This document shows, one piece after another, positions 27,462-35,777 of a stretch of 64,000 nt of DNA (positions are counted from its first letter, which is position 1; each line of letters starts with the position of its first letter). This DNA is from Neoalteromonas flava (GTDB lineage Bacteria; Pseudomonadota; Gammaproteobacteria; Enterobacterales; Alteromonadaceae). The notes under the pieces were generated by a model. The model made no database searches, was not told the origin of the DNA, and saw nothing but the letters and a program-made list of their open reading frames with translations. The stretch covers positions 620,001-684,000 of the forward strand of contig NZ_PEAX01000003.1 in assembly GCF_002807685.1 (NCBI RefSeq), in the 5' to 3' direction. Position numbers and translations under genes: made by a program.

Positions 27462-27542
27462 CGTTAGACCGGTCTATGACTATGTAGCGCAAATTTGATT
27501 TAAATTTCCTACTGTGTGTTCCAAGTTGAGTGTGCTTGTTTA

Positions 27543-27567
27543 CCCCGCGGTTTCGCGGGGTTTTTTT
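27543..27567. terminator. Rho-independent terminator between azoR and glutathione peroxidase
   Basis: CCCCGCG-GTTT-CGCGGGG followed by seven T residues on the plus strand. It lies 80 bases after azoR and just before the end of the convergent peroxidase gene. Confidence 0.9.
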
Positions 27568-27569
27568 AT

Positions 27570-28121
27570 TTATAACGTTAATGCGGTCTCAATGGCTGTA
27601 ATCAGGTCTTTATCGTCAGGTTTAGTAAAAGAAGAATAACTCTCTACCACGTCGCCATTTTTATTAACCAAATATTTATAGAAATTCCACTTTGGCGATG
27701 TCCCTGATTTTTCAGTTAGCATTCGATACATCGGATCAGCTTCATCACCGCGCACTGAAACCGCTTCGAACATAGGGAACTCAACCCCATAGGTTAGCTC
27801 GCAGAGCTCAGCAGTTTTACCTTCATCTTCGTCTTCTTGATTAAAATCGTGCGAAGGGAAACCTAATACAGTGAATCCTTTATCCTTGTATGTGTCATAC
27901 AGTTTTTCTAGTCCTTCAAACTGAGGAGTAAAACCGCAGTAACTCGCAGTATTGACAATCAACAAGGTTTGCCCTTGGTATTCACTGCACAAGTTGACCG
28001 TTTCTTGTGAGTTTAGTTTACGCTTAACGAACTTAAGAAGGTCAGGGCATTCTTCTGCGGAATAGCTCGGGAATGACACAGCACTTAGTGAAATAAAAGT
28101 TAGCAAAAGCCAAGTTTTCAT
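27570..28121 (-). CDS. Exported glutathione peroxidase-like thiol peroxidase
   Basis: Peroxidase of the GPx/BtuE family (183 residues) that reduces hydroperoxides with thiols. A signal peptide (residues 1-21, ending SYSA) places it in the periplasm. The peroxidatic Cys62 is in NTASYCGFTPQ, the conserved Trp145-Asn146 in KWNFYKYLV, and a candidate resolving Cys107 in ELCELTYG. At the tetrad position normally held by Gln (FPCNQFG) this protein has Asp92 (FPSHDFN), a variant also met in other bacterial homologues. Since periplasmic glutathione is limited, thioredoxin-like partners are more likely reductants (inference). Confidence 0.92.
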   Translation of the reverse strand: MKTWLLLTFISLSAVSFPSYSAEECPDLLKFVKRKLNSQETVNLCSEYQGQTLLIVNTASYCGFTPQFEGLEKLYDTYKDKGFTVLGFPSHDFNQEDEDEGKTAELCELTYGVEFPMFEAVSVRGDEADPMYRMLTEKSGTSPKWNFYKYLVNKNGDVVESYSSFTKPDDKDLITAIETALTL

Positions 28122-28303
28122 TATCTTTCCTATTTGATGAGATTATGAGAGTAAAACGCGAAAAGAATAAAATGGATCAACTCAATTTCCAATTAGAAAA
28201 GATTAAATTCGATGAATGACCTCTGATTAGACGGTGAGCGTGTTTGACTGCCAATCCGCTTTTGATGCTATAGTTTGCAGCGATAAAAATAAGGGCAACT
28301 ACT

Positions 28304-30793
28304 ATGCTAACAACTCCAAAACCTATAGTAATAGCGCTTTTTTGCGCTAGCTTGAGTGCGTGTGTCGCTACCGAGTCAGGCACCAAGAATGAGTCTTTAG
28401 ATACTGCTAAATCTGCTGTGGCTCAAATAATTTCGCCGCCAGCCAATGAAGTACACACAACGAACTCTCCAGATGCTATTACCCTCGAGCGCATCATGGC
28501 AGACCCAGATTGGCTGGGGCGCCAACCTTCGTCTCCTGGCTGGAGTTTAGATGGCCAAAAAATCACCTACAAGCGCAAGCGCCAGGGGTCGAAGTTAGAA
28601 GATTACTTTATTACTGAACTATCCGCTGCCAACAATGGCGAACAAGTAGCCCTACAAGACCTGCACGTCATTGATCGAGACATGCAAGTAGAGTCCAGAG
28701 ATGGGACTCTTTCAGCGTGGGTGTTTGAAAGCAATATTTATCTTTATTCACACGCTACAGGCGAGGTTAAACAAGTTACTCGAGACAGTGATTCGCCACG
28801 TGATTTATTGTTTTTAACTGATGGACGCGTCGCATTCCGCATTGACAATCGTTATATTGCCATCGACCTTAATACTGGTATGCGCGATGAAATTATCAGC
28901 TGGCAGTATGCAGATAAACCCGAAGCGGTCAAAGAAGCAAAGGATTTTATTGCGCGAGAGCAAATAACCTTGATTGACTATATCGCGAATAAACGCGCGG
29001 ATCGTCAAGCCAGTGCAGATTTTACTGAACAGGTCATTCAGCAAAATCAAACGACAACCATGCCTACCGTTTATCTGCCGAAGGGGCACACCAATGTTCA
29101 GGTCGCATTATCGCCCAATGCGCAGCACATCATTATTGCTAGTCGCGAAAACAAACCCACGCGACAAGATAGCGATATTATGCCGCATTACATTCAAGAA
29201 GATGGACGTATTGCTGCTGAGCGAGTAAGACGTCGGGTAGCCGATGCAACTCCAGAAAGCCATTCCTTGTGGCTAGTGAATATCGCAACCCAACAGGTCA
29301 AAGAACTAAGCAAGAAAAACCTCCCGGGTTACAACGATGACGTTCTTGCAGAAGTAAAGCGTGAAAATGCCAAGGCCCGCGGTGAAGACTATCAAGTCAA
29401 TCGCCTACCTCGGGATATCGGTTTACTCCAAAGCTGGTACGGACATCCAGCCATTGTTTGGCAGCGAGAGGGTGAACAAGTCGCTATTATGCTTGAGGCT
29501 TGGGATAACAAAGATCGTTGGATAGTCTCAGTTGATTTTGATAAGCAGCAGCTAGTCACGCAACATCGATTATCAGATGAAGCCTGGATCAACTACGCAT
29601 TTAACCAATTTGGTTGGTTAAACCAAAGTGAGACTTTGTATTACTTATCGGAAGAGAGTGGTTTCTCACATCTTTATGTAAAACCGGTGAATGGCTCTGC
29701 AAAAGCCTTAACCCAAGGCCGTTTTGTCGTTGATAGTGTTACTTTTACAGGTGATGACCAATTTGCTTATTTTACCGCAAATGTGAAGCATCCGGGTATT
29801 TATGAGGTCTATCGTGTCGACGTTAAGTCAGCCCAATTGACCGCAATGACTGATTTGAATGGCATGACGGATTATGTCTTAAGCCCAGACGAAAAAACAT
29901 TACTCCTGACGCATAGCAAACTCACGTTGCCGCCAGAGCTTTATACTACGGATGTGAATGAAGGTGTTGTGCAGCGTATCACCGATACCGTAAGTGAAGA
30001 GTTTTTAGCACTTCCGTGGGTAGCACCGAGTATTGTGCCGGTCAGTTCTAGCAACACTAACGCTCCGATATATTCACGCGTTTACATGCCTGTGAGCGAT
30101 TCGGCTGAAAAGAGAAGAGCGGTAATTTTCAATCATGGTGCTGGCTATTTGCAAAACTCGCACATGGGGTGGTCCGGCTACTTTAGGGAATTTATGTTCC
30201 ACAGTATGCTTGCCCAGCAGGGATATGTGGTGATGGATATGGATTATCGTGCATCCAAAGGATATGGCCGAGACTGGCGCACCGCAATTTACCGCCAAAT
30301 GGGCACGCCAGAGATAGAAGACCTTGCTGATGGTGTTGATTGGTTAGTCGCAAATGCGAATGTTGATCGTGAGCGGATCGGCACTTATGGCGGTTCTTAT
30401 GGTGGTTTTATGACGTTTATGGCGTTATTTACCCGACCAGAATTATTCCAAGCTGGCGCTGCGTTGCGCCCCGTTAGTGATTGGGCACACTATAACCATC
30501 CATACACAGCCAATATCCTTAATACGCCAGATGTTGATCCTATTGCTTACCGTCGCAGTTCTCCGATCTATTTTGCTGAAGGCTTACAAAAGCCATTATT
30601 GATCAATGCGCCGATGGTCGATGACAACGTGTTTTTTGTGGATGTTGTGCGCTTGGTTCAACGTTTGATTGAATTAGAAAAAGAAGATTTTGAAACAGCG
30701 ATTTATCCGGTCGAACCACACGGTTTTGTGCAACCGAGTTCGTGGCTAGATGAGTATCGTCGGATCTATAAACTATTTGAAGAAAACTTATAA
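28304..30793 (+). CDS. S9 family prolyl oligopeptidase / DPP IV-like lipoprotein peptidase
   Basis: Serine peptidase of 829 residues. The N-terminus carries a lipoprotein signal (lipobox LSAC, Cys20), so it is anchored in the outer or inner membrane facing the periplasm. Residues about 50-560 form the beta-propeller, with the DPP IV-type N-terminal propeller repeats; the C-terminal alpha/beta-hydrolase domain has the nucleophile Ser698 in GTYGGSYGGFM, Asp773 or 774 in APMVDDNVFF and His806 in EPHGF. It probably removes dipeptides from proline-containing peptides imported as nutrients. The usual HG before the acid loop is replaced by NAPM. Confidence 0.92.
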   Translation: MLTTPKPIVIALFCASLSACVATESGTKNESLDTAKSAVAQIISPPANEVHTTNSPDAITLERIMADPDWLGRQPSSPGWSLDGQKITYKRKRQGSKLEDYFITELSAANNGEQVALQDLHVIDRDMQVESRDGTLSAWVFESNIYLYSHATGEVKQVTRDSDSPRDLLFLTDGRVAFRIDNRYIAIDLNTGMRDEIISWQYADKPEAVKEAKDFIAREQITLIDYIANKRADRQASADFTEQVIQQNQTTTMPTVYLPKGHTNVQVALSPNAQHIIIASRENKPTRQDSDIMPHYIQEDGRIAAERVRRRVADATPESHSLWLVNIATQQVKELSKKNLPGYNDDVLAEVKRENAKARGEDYQVNRLPRDIGLLQSWYGHPAIVWQREGEQVAIMLEAWDNKDRWIVSVDFDKQQLVTQHRLSDEAWINYAFNQFGWLNQSETLYYLSEESGFSHLYVKPVNGSAKALTQGRFVVDSVTFTGDDQFAYFTANVKHPGIYEVYRVDVKSAQLTAMTDLNGMTDYVLSPDEKTLLLTHSKLTLPPELYTTDVNEGVVQRITDTVSEEFLALPWVAPSIVPVSSSNTNAPIYSRVYMPVSDSAEKRRAVIFNHGAGYLQNSHMGWSGYFREFMFHSMLAQQGYVVMDMDYRASKGYGRDWRTAIYRQMGTPEIEDLADGVDWLVANANVDRERIGTYGGSYGGFMTFMALFTRPELFQAGAALRPVSDWAHYNHPYTANILNTPDVDPIAYRRSSPIYFAEGLQKPLLINAPMVDDNVFFVDVVRLVQRLIELEKEDFETAIYPVEPHGFVQPSSWLDEYRRIYKLFEENL

Positions 30794-30798
30794 ATAAA

Positions 30799-31392
30799 CT
30801 AGCCCTCTACGGAGGGCTTTTTTAATGCGCCTAACGTACCCCAGGTAATACCGGCTATTGCGCCAAACGCATGAGCATTAATCGCAACAGAGGCTTCAAT
30901 TAACGCTGCGATATCACTGGTGTCGCCCCCTAGCTGCTCAACGCCTACTTTAATTCCCAAGCCGAGTAAGAGTAGCCAACCCGTTTTGTCCCCCCGTCGG
31001 ATATCAAGGCAAGCTCCCCAGGCAAAAATTCCGTGCAGTACGCCTGACATGCCTACGTAGAGTAAGTTTGGTTCAAAGATGTATAAACATAAACTGGTGA
31101 TTACTGAAATTGCTGCCCAGGCAAATGCGAAGCGCAATGGTGTGTAATAGTCGCCGTGAAGAGCCCATAAAAGTGATAGTCCGGCAAGATTTAAAAGTAA
31201 GTGCCAAAGATTCGTATGCATGAGGTGGGCGGTAAATAAACGATACAACTCGCCTGAATTAATTTGAGCCGACGAAAAAGCCATCGCATGCGATGCCGTT
31301 GGATCAAAAAACCAAGCTAAGATTGACACACCCGCGAGAAAAGCCGGTACAATCCAAAAACGCGGTGATGTGGCAAATACAAACCTATTCAT
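30799..31392 (-). CDS. rrtA: Rhombosortase (rhomboid-family intramembrane serine protease)
   Basis: Inner-membrane rhomboid protease of 197 residues with about six transmembrane helices. The HxxxN oxyanion helix is WHLLLNLAG (His64, Asn68), the catalytic serine is Ser116 in YVGMSGVLHG, and the catalytic histidine is His174 in NAHAFGAIAG. The short length and the GMSGVLHG form match rhombosortases, which cleave the C-terminal GlyGly-CTERM anchor of secreted enzymes. No protein in this window carries such a C-terminus, so the substrates must be elsewhere. Confidence 0.85.
   Translation of the reverse strand: MNRFVFATSPRFWIVPAFLAGVSILAWFFDPTASHAMAFSSAQINSGELYRLFTAHLMHTNLWHLLLNLAGLSLLWALHGDYYTPLRFAFAWAAISVITSLCLYIFEPNLLYVGMSGVLHGIFAWGACLDIRRGDKTGWLLLLGLGIKVGVEQLGGDTSDIAALIEASVAINAHAFGAIAGITWGTLGALKKPSVEG
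30802..30823 (+). terminator. Rho-independent terminator overlapping the 3' end of the rhombosortase gene
   Basis: GCCCTC-TACG-GAGGGC followed by six T residues, 9 bases after the peptidase stop. The hairpin lies inside the last codons of the convergent rhombosortase gene (its end KPSVEG is encoded by the hairpin). Confidence 0.8.
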
Positions 31393-31508
31393 AAACGTGA
31401 GTCGATAATCTAAAATCGTTGGGTATCATACCGTTTTATTTAATAAAGTCATTTGCTTAGGTACGGTAAGTAAATACTCAAGATAACTACCCTGAAGAGG
31501 TCGTAACT

Positions 31509-32270
31509 ATGTCAGATATTCATGTGGCACGTCAAAATCAGTTGCTCACTATCACAATCAACCGTCCAGAAAAGAAAAACTCTCTTACGCGTGAAATGTA
31601 TCAGACCATGGGAGACGCCATTGCTGGCGCCGCTGAGTCAGACTGCAAAGTTATCTTACTGCAAGGGGAAGGAGAGTGTTTCACTGCAGGTAATAATATT
31701 GCTGATTTTGCCTCTGTTGATGAAGCTGAACACGTAAATGAAACTGCTCATTTTATGAACGCATTGATGCGTTGTGAATTGCCTGTGGTGGCAAAAGTAA
31801 AAGGCCTTGCTGTTGGGATAGGCACCACGATGTTACTGCATTGTGATTTTGTTTATTGCGATGAAAGCGCGCGATTTATCATGCCGTTTATTGATTTGGG
31901 TTTAGTTCCAGAATACGCATCGAGTTATCTTTTACCGCGTTTAGCCGGCCACCGTAAAGCCGCTGAGTGGTTAATGTTAGGGAAACCATTTAATGGCGAA
32001 GAGGCGGAAAAGTTTGGTATTGTTACTGCTCAATTTGCAACAGCAGCTCTGGATGATATGGTGAATAACGTTATAGCTGCATTAATGGCGAAACCTAAGG
32101 TTGCGTTAGCGACCACGAAAAAACTGATGAAAACTAATCATCAAGCGGTTGAAGAGCACATGAATGAAGAGCTTGATTATTTTATCGAAGCTATGCGTTC
32201 TGAGCCTGCGCAGGAAGCCTTTGCTGCGTTTCTCAATAAAAGGCCCATTAATCCGGAAAAGTTTAAATAG
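31509..32270 (+). CDS. Enoyl-CoA hydratase/isomerase family protein
   Basis: Crotonase-fold enzyme (253 residues) for hydration or isomerisation of enoyl-CoA in beta-oxidation. The oxyanion-hole segments are ECFTAGNNIADF near residue 57 and VAKVKGLAVGIGTTMLLHCDF near 96; the second acidic residue is in LVPEYASSYLLPRLAGH near 137. Only one of the two classical glutamates is seen (PEY), so isomerase activity or a non-hydratase reaction is possible. GAAGAGG precedes the ATG. The following gene starts at the next base after its stop. Confidence 0.92.
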   Translation: MSDIHVARQNQLLTITINRPEKKNSLTREMYQTMGDAIAGAAESDCKVILLQGEGECFTAGNNIADFASVDEAEHVNETAHFMNALMRCELPVVAKVKGLAVGIGTTMLLHCDFVYCDESARFIMPFIDLGLVPEYASSYLLPRLAGHRKAAEWLMLGKPFNGEEAEKFGIVTAQFATAALDDMVNNVIAALMAKPKVALATTKKLMKTNHQAVEEHMNEELDYFIEAMRSEPAQEAFAAFLNKRPINPEKFK

Positions 32271-34031
32271 ATGATCAAACGTGTATATCTGATAGGTATT
32301 TTTAGCGCTCTTTGGTTTGCGAGTAGCTGTGCTGTAGCGCAAACCTCGAGCATTCAAGGACGTGAAGATCGAGAGCCAGAAGCCGCCACAGGCTACGCCA
32401 ACAAAAAGGCGTTCACAGCCAATAAATACATGGTGGTGGCAGCGAATCCCTATGCCAGTTGGACTGGACGCAATATTTTAGAGCGTGGTGGCAGCGCCAT
32501 TGACGCCGCTGTTGCTATTCAGGCGATGCTGACGTTAGTTGAACCGCAATCATCCGGCATTGGTGGTGGTACTTTTATTCTGTACTGGGACAATCAGAAC
32601 AAACGACTACATACATTCGACGGGCGCGAAACTGCGCCGGCAGAAGCGAATGCCTATTTATTTACGGAAAAAGGTAAACCAATGAAGTGGCGTGATGCTG
32701 TCGTTGGTGGTCGCTCAGTCGGTGTTCCAGGTGCATTGCGAGCGTTAGAGCTCGCTCATACTGAATTTGGACAACTGGATTGGTCAGTGTTGTTTGATGA
32801 CACAATTGTTACAGCTCAACAAGGCTTTATTGTTTCAGAACGCTTGCATCGCCTTTTGTCGTTAGATATACACCCTGGACTAAAGCAATTTCCGGCATCT
32901 AACAGTTATTTTTTTCCGGCAGGCAAGCCGTTAGCAGAAGGTAGCAAGCGGAAGAACATTAAACTCGCGAACACCCTGCGCAAGGTAGCCGCGAATGGTG
33001 CTGAGGTGTTCTACCAAGGGGATATCCCAGCACGAATAGTGGATTCGGTGCAAAACAGCAGTATTAATCCCGGTGTCCTCGAAGTCAGTGATTTTGAGAA
33101 CTATCAGGCCGTTAAACGTGCGCCAGTGTGCGGTAGTTATCGTAAACACCAGATATGCGGAATGGCTCCCCCGAGCTCGGGCGGCATAAACGTAGTGCAA
33201 ATTCTAAAAATGCTAGAAGGCTTTGAAATTAACAAGATGACGCCAAATTCTGTTGAATTTGCGCATGTATTCACGCAGGCGACTGCGATGGCATACGCGG
33301 ATCGAGACATGTATGTTGCCGACTCTGACTTTACCAATTTACCGTTTGCAGCATTAATCAACGATACCTATTTAAGTCGTCGTGCTGAGGGGATAAGACC
33401 TACAGATAAAATGCGTCGTTTTAGGGCAGGTAAGCCTTATTCAGAAGCCCAGCTAAGCGCTGATTATTCGATGGAATTGCCCAATACCAGCCACATAGCG
33501 ATTGTTGATAAACAAGGCAATACCGTATCAATGACATCGAGTATCGAGTTTATGTTTGGCTCGGGCTTGATGGTCGAGGGATTCTTGCTGAATAATCAAT
33601 TAACCGATTTTTCTTTGGTACCTACGCGGAATCGCTTTCCTGTACTTAATCGCGTTGAACCAAACAAACGACCACGCAGTGCGATGTCGCCGACAATTAT
33701 TTTTGATGAAGCTGGCGAAGTAAAGTTAATTATCGGTTCGCCCGGTGGTTCGCGAATTATTAGTTATGTTGCGCAAACAATCATTGGCGTTTTGGACTGG
33801 GATTTAAATGTTCAAGAAGCAATTAATTTACCTAAAATCACCAACCGCAATGATTATACTGCTCTTGAGAAAGGTACACCGGTTGTAGGCCTGCAGGCAA
33901 AGCTAGAAGAGCTTGGGCACTCCGTGAGGATTATTGATTTGAACAGTGGCCTACATGGCATTCAGATCGAAGAGGGCACCTTAATTGGTGGTGCCGATCC
34001 CCGTCGAGAAGGCGTTGCCGTAGGCCGTTAG
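32271..34031 (+). CDS. ggt: Gamma-glutamyltransferase (glutathione hydrolase) precursor
   Basis: Periplasmic Ntn-hydrolase that cleaves the gamma-glutamyl bond of glutathione. The 586-residue precursor has a signal peptide (residues 1-24, ending AVAQ). The autoprocessing nucleophile is Thr406 in ELPNTSHIAIVD, so the small subunit starts there. Other marks are the Gly-rich ESAIDAAVAIQ-type region GGSAIDAAVAIQ near 70 and PEP-like RPRSAMSPTIIF plus IGSPGGSRII near 465-500. It starts directly after the hydratase stop, so it is translated from the same transcript. It faces the M24 peptidase gene with 4 bases between stops. Confidence 0.95.
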   Translation: MIKRVYLIGIFSALWFASSCAVAQTSSIQGREDREPEAATGYANKKAFTANKYMVVAANPYASWTGRNILERGGSAIDAAVAIQAMLTLVEPQSSGIGGGTFILYWDNQNKRLHTFDGRETAPAEANAYLFTEKGKPMKWRDAVVGGRSVGVPGALRALELAHTEFGQLDWSVLFDDTIVTAQQGFIVSERLHRLLSLDIHPGLKQFPASNSYFFPAGKPLAEGSKRKNIKLANTLRKVAANGAEVFYQGDIPARIVDSVQNSSINPGVLEVSDFENYQAVKRAPVCGSYRKHQICGMAPPSSGGINVVQILKMLEGFEINKMTPNSVEFAHVFTQATAMAYADRDMYVADSDFTNLPFAALINDTYLSRRAEGIRPTDKMRRFRAGKPYSEAQLSADYSMELPNTSHIAIVDKQGNTVSMTSSIEFMFGSGLMVEGFLLNNQLTDFSLVPTRNRFPVLNRVEPNKRPRSAMSPTIIFDEAGEVKLIIGSPGGSRIISYVAQTIIGVLDWDLNVQEAINLPKITNRNDYTALEKGTPVVGLQAKLEELGHSVRIIDLNSGLHGIQIEEGTLIGGADPRREGVAVGR

Positions 34032-34035
34032 TGGT

Positions 34036-35385
34036 TTAATCAATCACGTGCCATTTTGTTTGACGGCCGGCTAAGTAAATCACTTTGTTGCCGTCAAACA
34101 CAGCGCTTTGCTCAAGCTTAATTTGTACCCATTGATCATTCCACTCAGGTACTTGAGCTTTTACATTTCCTTCAATTGCATAGGCGGTGTTCGCATACAG
34201 TGGCCAATCCCCCTGGATTGGAATGGGCCCTTGATTATCCCACATTCCAATTGTTGGACCTGGAGCATGACCGACAAAACCTAACGGGTGTGTATAGGTA
34301 CTGGTAACTAGTCCTGCTGCTTCACTTTTGTGAATGGTATTGGCTAGGATCTGGTTTCCTGATAGTCCGGTTTTGAATTCGCCGGTTAGGATGTCTTGCC
34401 ATTGGTTTCCTTTAGCTAAAGCCGCTTTTAAGCCGCTGGGTACATTAGTTTCACCTAAGCGCAGAACGTACCCCATTTCTTGTGTGTCGGTACATAAATT
34501 CAAGTAACAAATACCAACATCGGTATGCAAGACATCGCCGGGCATAATGACCCGTTTATCTTTACCCATAAAAACATCATCTTTACTGGTTTCATCGCCA
34601 CGACGTTGAATATTCACATAGGGCTGGAACCACGGGCGTAATTGCAAATCTTCAAAGCGTTGACGGATATACCAAGCGACATCATCAGTTGAGGTAACCC
34701 CAGGCGTGATCACATGGTTCGAAAATGCTTCAGCTATTACCCCGCGCGCGAGTGTCACGATCTGTGGATAAACGGCGAGTTCCTTCGCGCTCCGGGTTTC
34801 AAACCAGCGAACGACTAACTCTTCAGCGCTCACGAGTCGCGCGAGATATTTCTCGTCAAGTACTGCTTGTAGGCGTTGATAAAGACCGCTCGATAAGCCG
34901 TCGGCTACAGCCCAATCACGGCTTTTATTAATACCAATACGTTGAGGGTCGCGCTCGGCAATGATACTCGCCAGTTTTTGCCATTGTTGCTCTACCGTGC
35001 CACCTTCCCAAACGGTAGGATAGATATCTCCGATCGGGTAGCGACTAACACTGAATCGTTCAACGCTGCCATCATCACGCTTTGCAAAAACCAATAAGGT
35101 TGTTCTACGGGCGGCAAAAGTGGGCTGGGGCACAAGTGTGGTAAATAGTCGATCTTCACCATATTCTCGATTGATCACCAGCCACATGTCGAGACCAGAC
35201 GCCTGCATTAACTCAGGTAATAGGTTATCGAGTCGCTCGATCAATATATCGTTTATGGGTTGTGTGCGCTGTTGAAAAGTTAATACATCCGGTAATGCTT
35301 GGATTTCGCGCCCTTGTTCGAAATGATTGTCTGCAAAAGCATTTACTACAAGGCCGTAAGTAAGTAATAAGATCGGTAATCGCAT
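34036..35385 (-). CDS. Exported M24 family metallopeptidase (Xaa-Pro aminopeptidase-like)
   Basis: Secreted aminopeptidase-fold protein (449 residues) with a signal peptide ending near residue 18 (AFA). The pita-bread domain metal ligands are visible: Asp in HTDVGICYLNL and Asp in CTDTQ about residue 300, His in GFVGHAPGPTIG near 390, Glu in AIEGNVKAQVPEW near 412 and Glu in IKLEQSAVF near 430. The N-terminal creatinase-like domain is at about 30-190. Together with the S9 peptidase and GGT it suggests that peptides are degraded outside the cytoplasm. Confidence 0.88.
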   Translation of the reverse strand: MRLPILLLTYGLVVNAFADNHFEQGREIQALPDVLTFQQRTQPINDILIERLDNLLPELMQASGLDMWLVINREYGEDRLFTTLVPQPTFAARRTTLLVFAKRDDGSVERFSVSRYPIGDIYPTVWEGGTVEQQWQKLASIIAERDPQRIGINKSRDWAVADGLSSGLYQRLQAVLDEKYLARLVSAEELVVRWFETRSAKELAVYPQIVTLARGVIAEAFSNHVITPGVTSTDDVAWYIRQRFEDLQLRPWFQPYVNIQRRGDETSKDDVFMGKDKRVIMPGDVLHTDVGICYLNLCTDTQEMGYVLRLGETNVPSGLKAALAKGNQWQDILTGEFKTGLSGNQILANTIHKSEAAGLVTSTYTHPLGFVGHAPGPTIGMWDNQGPIPIQGDWPLYANTAYAIEGNVKAQVPEWNDQWVQIKLEQSAVFDGNKVIYLAGRQTKWHVID

Positions 35386-35730
35386 TGTTATGGTTCTCTT
35401 AAGTTCTGCGTCGTAAAACTGATATTGACTGCTCGTAAAGGATTAATAGCGCTCTATCAATCGGATTCAATGTTGTGTAATCAAAATACCAAATGAATTT
35501 CAAGCACTAAAACGTCAACATAATAAATTATTGTATTTATTACAAAAATATAAGTCTTAGGGTTCACTTTAACACTCAGTCTAATGCTGACTACAAGTTA
35601 GAGTAAATAACAAAGATGCAACTGGCCTAGGTCTCTTGATAAAGCCACTAAGCGCTGGTGCGTGCTACTTATCTTTGTAGAAGGTTGAAACAGAGAGATT
35701 AGGATTTCGCGGTGATCGGCAAGCAATAAA
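35386..35730. other. Intergenic region between fadE and the M24 peptidase gene
   Basis: An AT-rich stretch of 345 bases (several TTATT/AATAA tracts at 35500-35560) that must hold the promoter of the minus-strand M24 gene. I find no ORF with family features, RNA gene or repeat in it. Confidence 0.5.
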
Positions 35731-35758
35731 AAACCGGCATAAAACGCCGGTTTTTTTT
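35731..35758 (-). terminator. Rho-independent terminator of fadE
   Basis: AAACCGGC and GCCGGTTT pair around a 7-base loop with A-tract on one side and T-tract on the other, 20 bases after the fadE stop. It would work in both directions. Confidence 0.9.
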
Positions 35759-35777
35759 GACTTGCGAGGTTGCTTAT

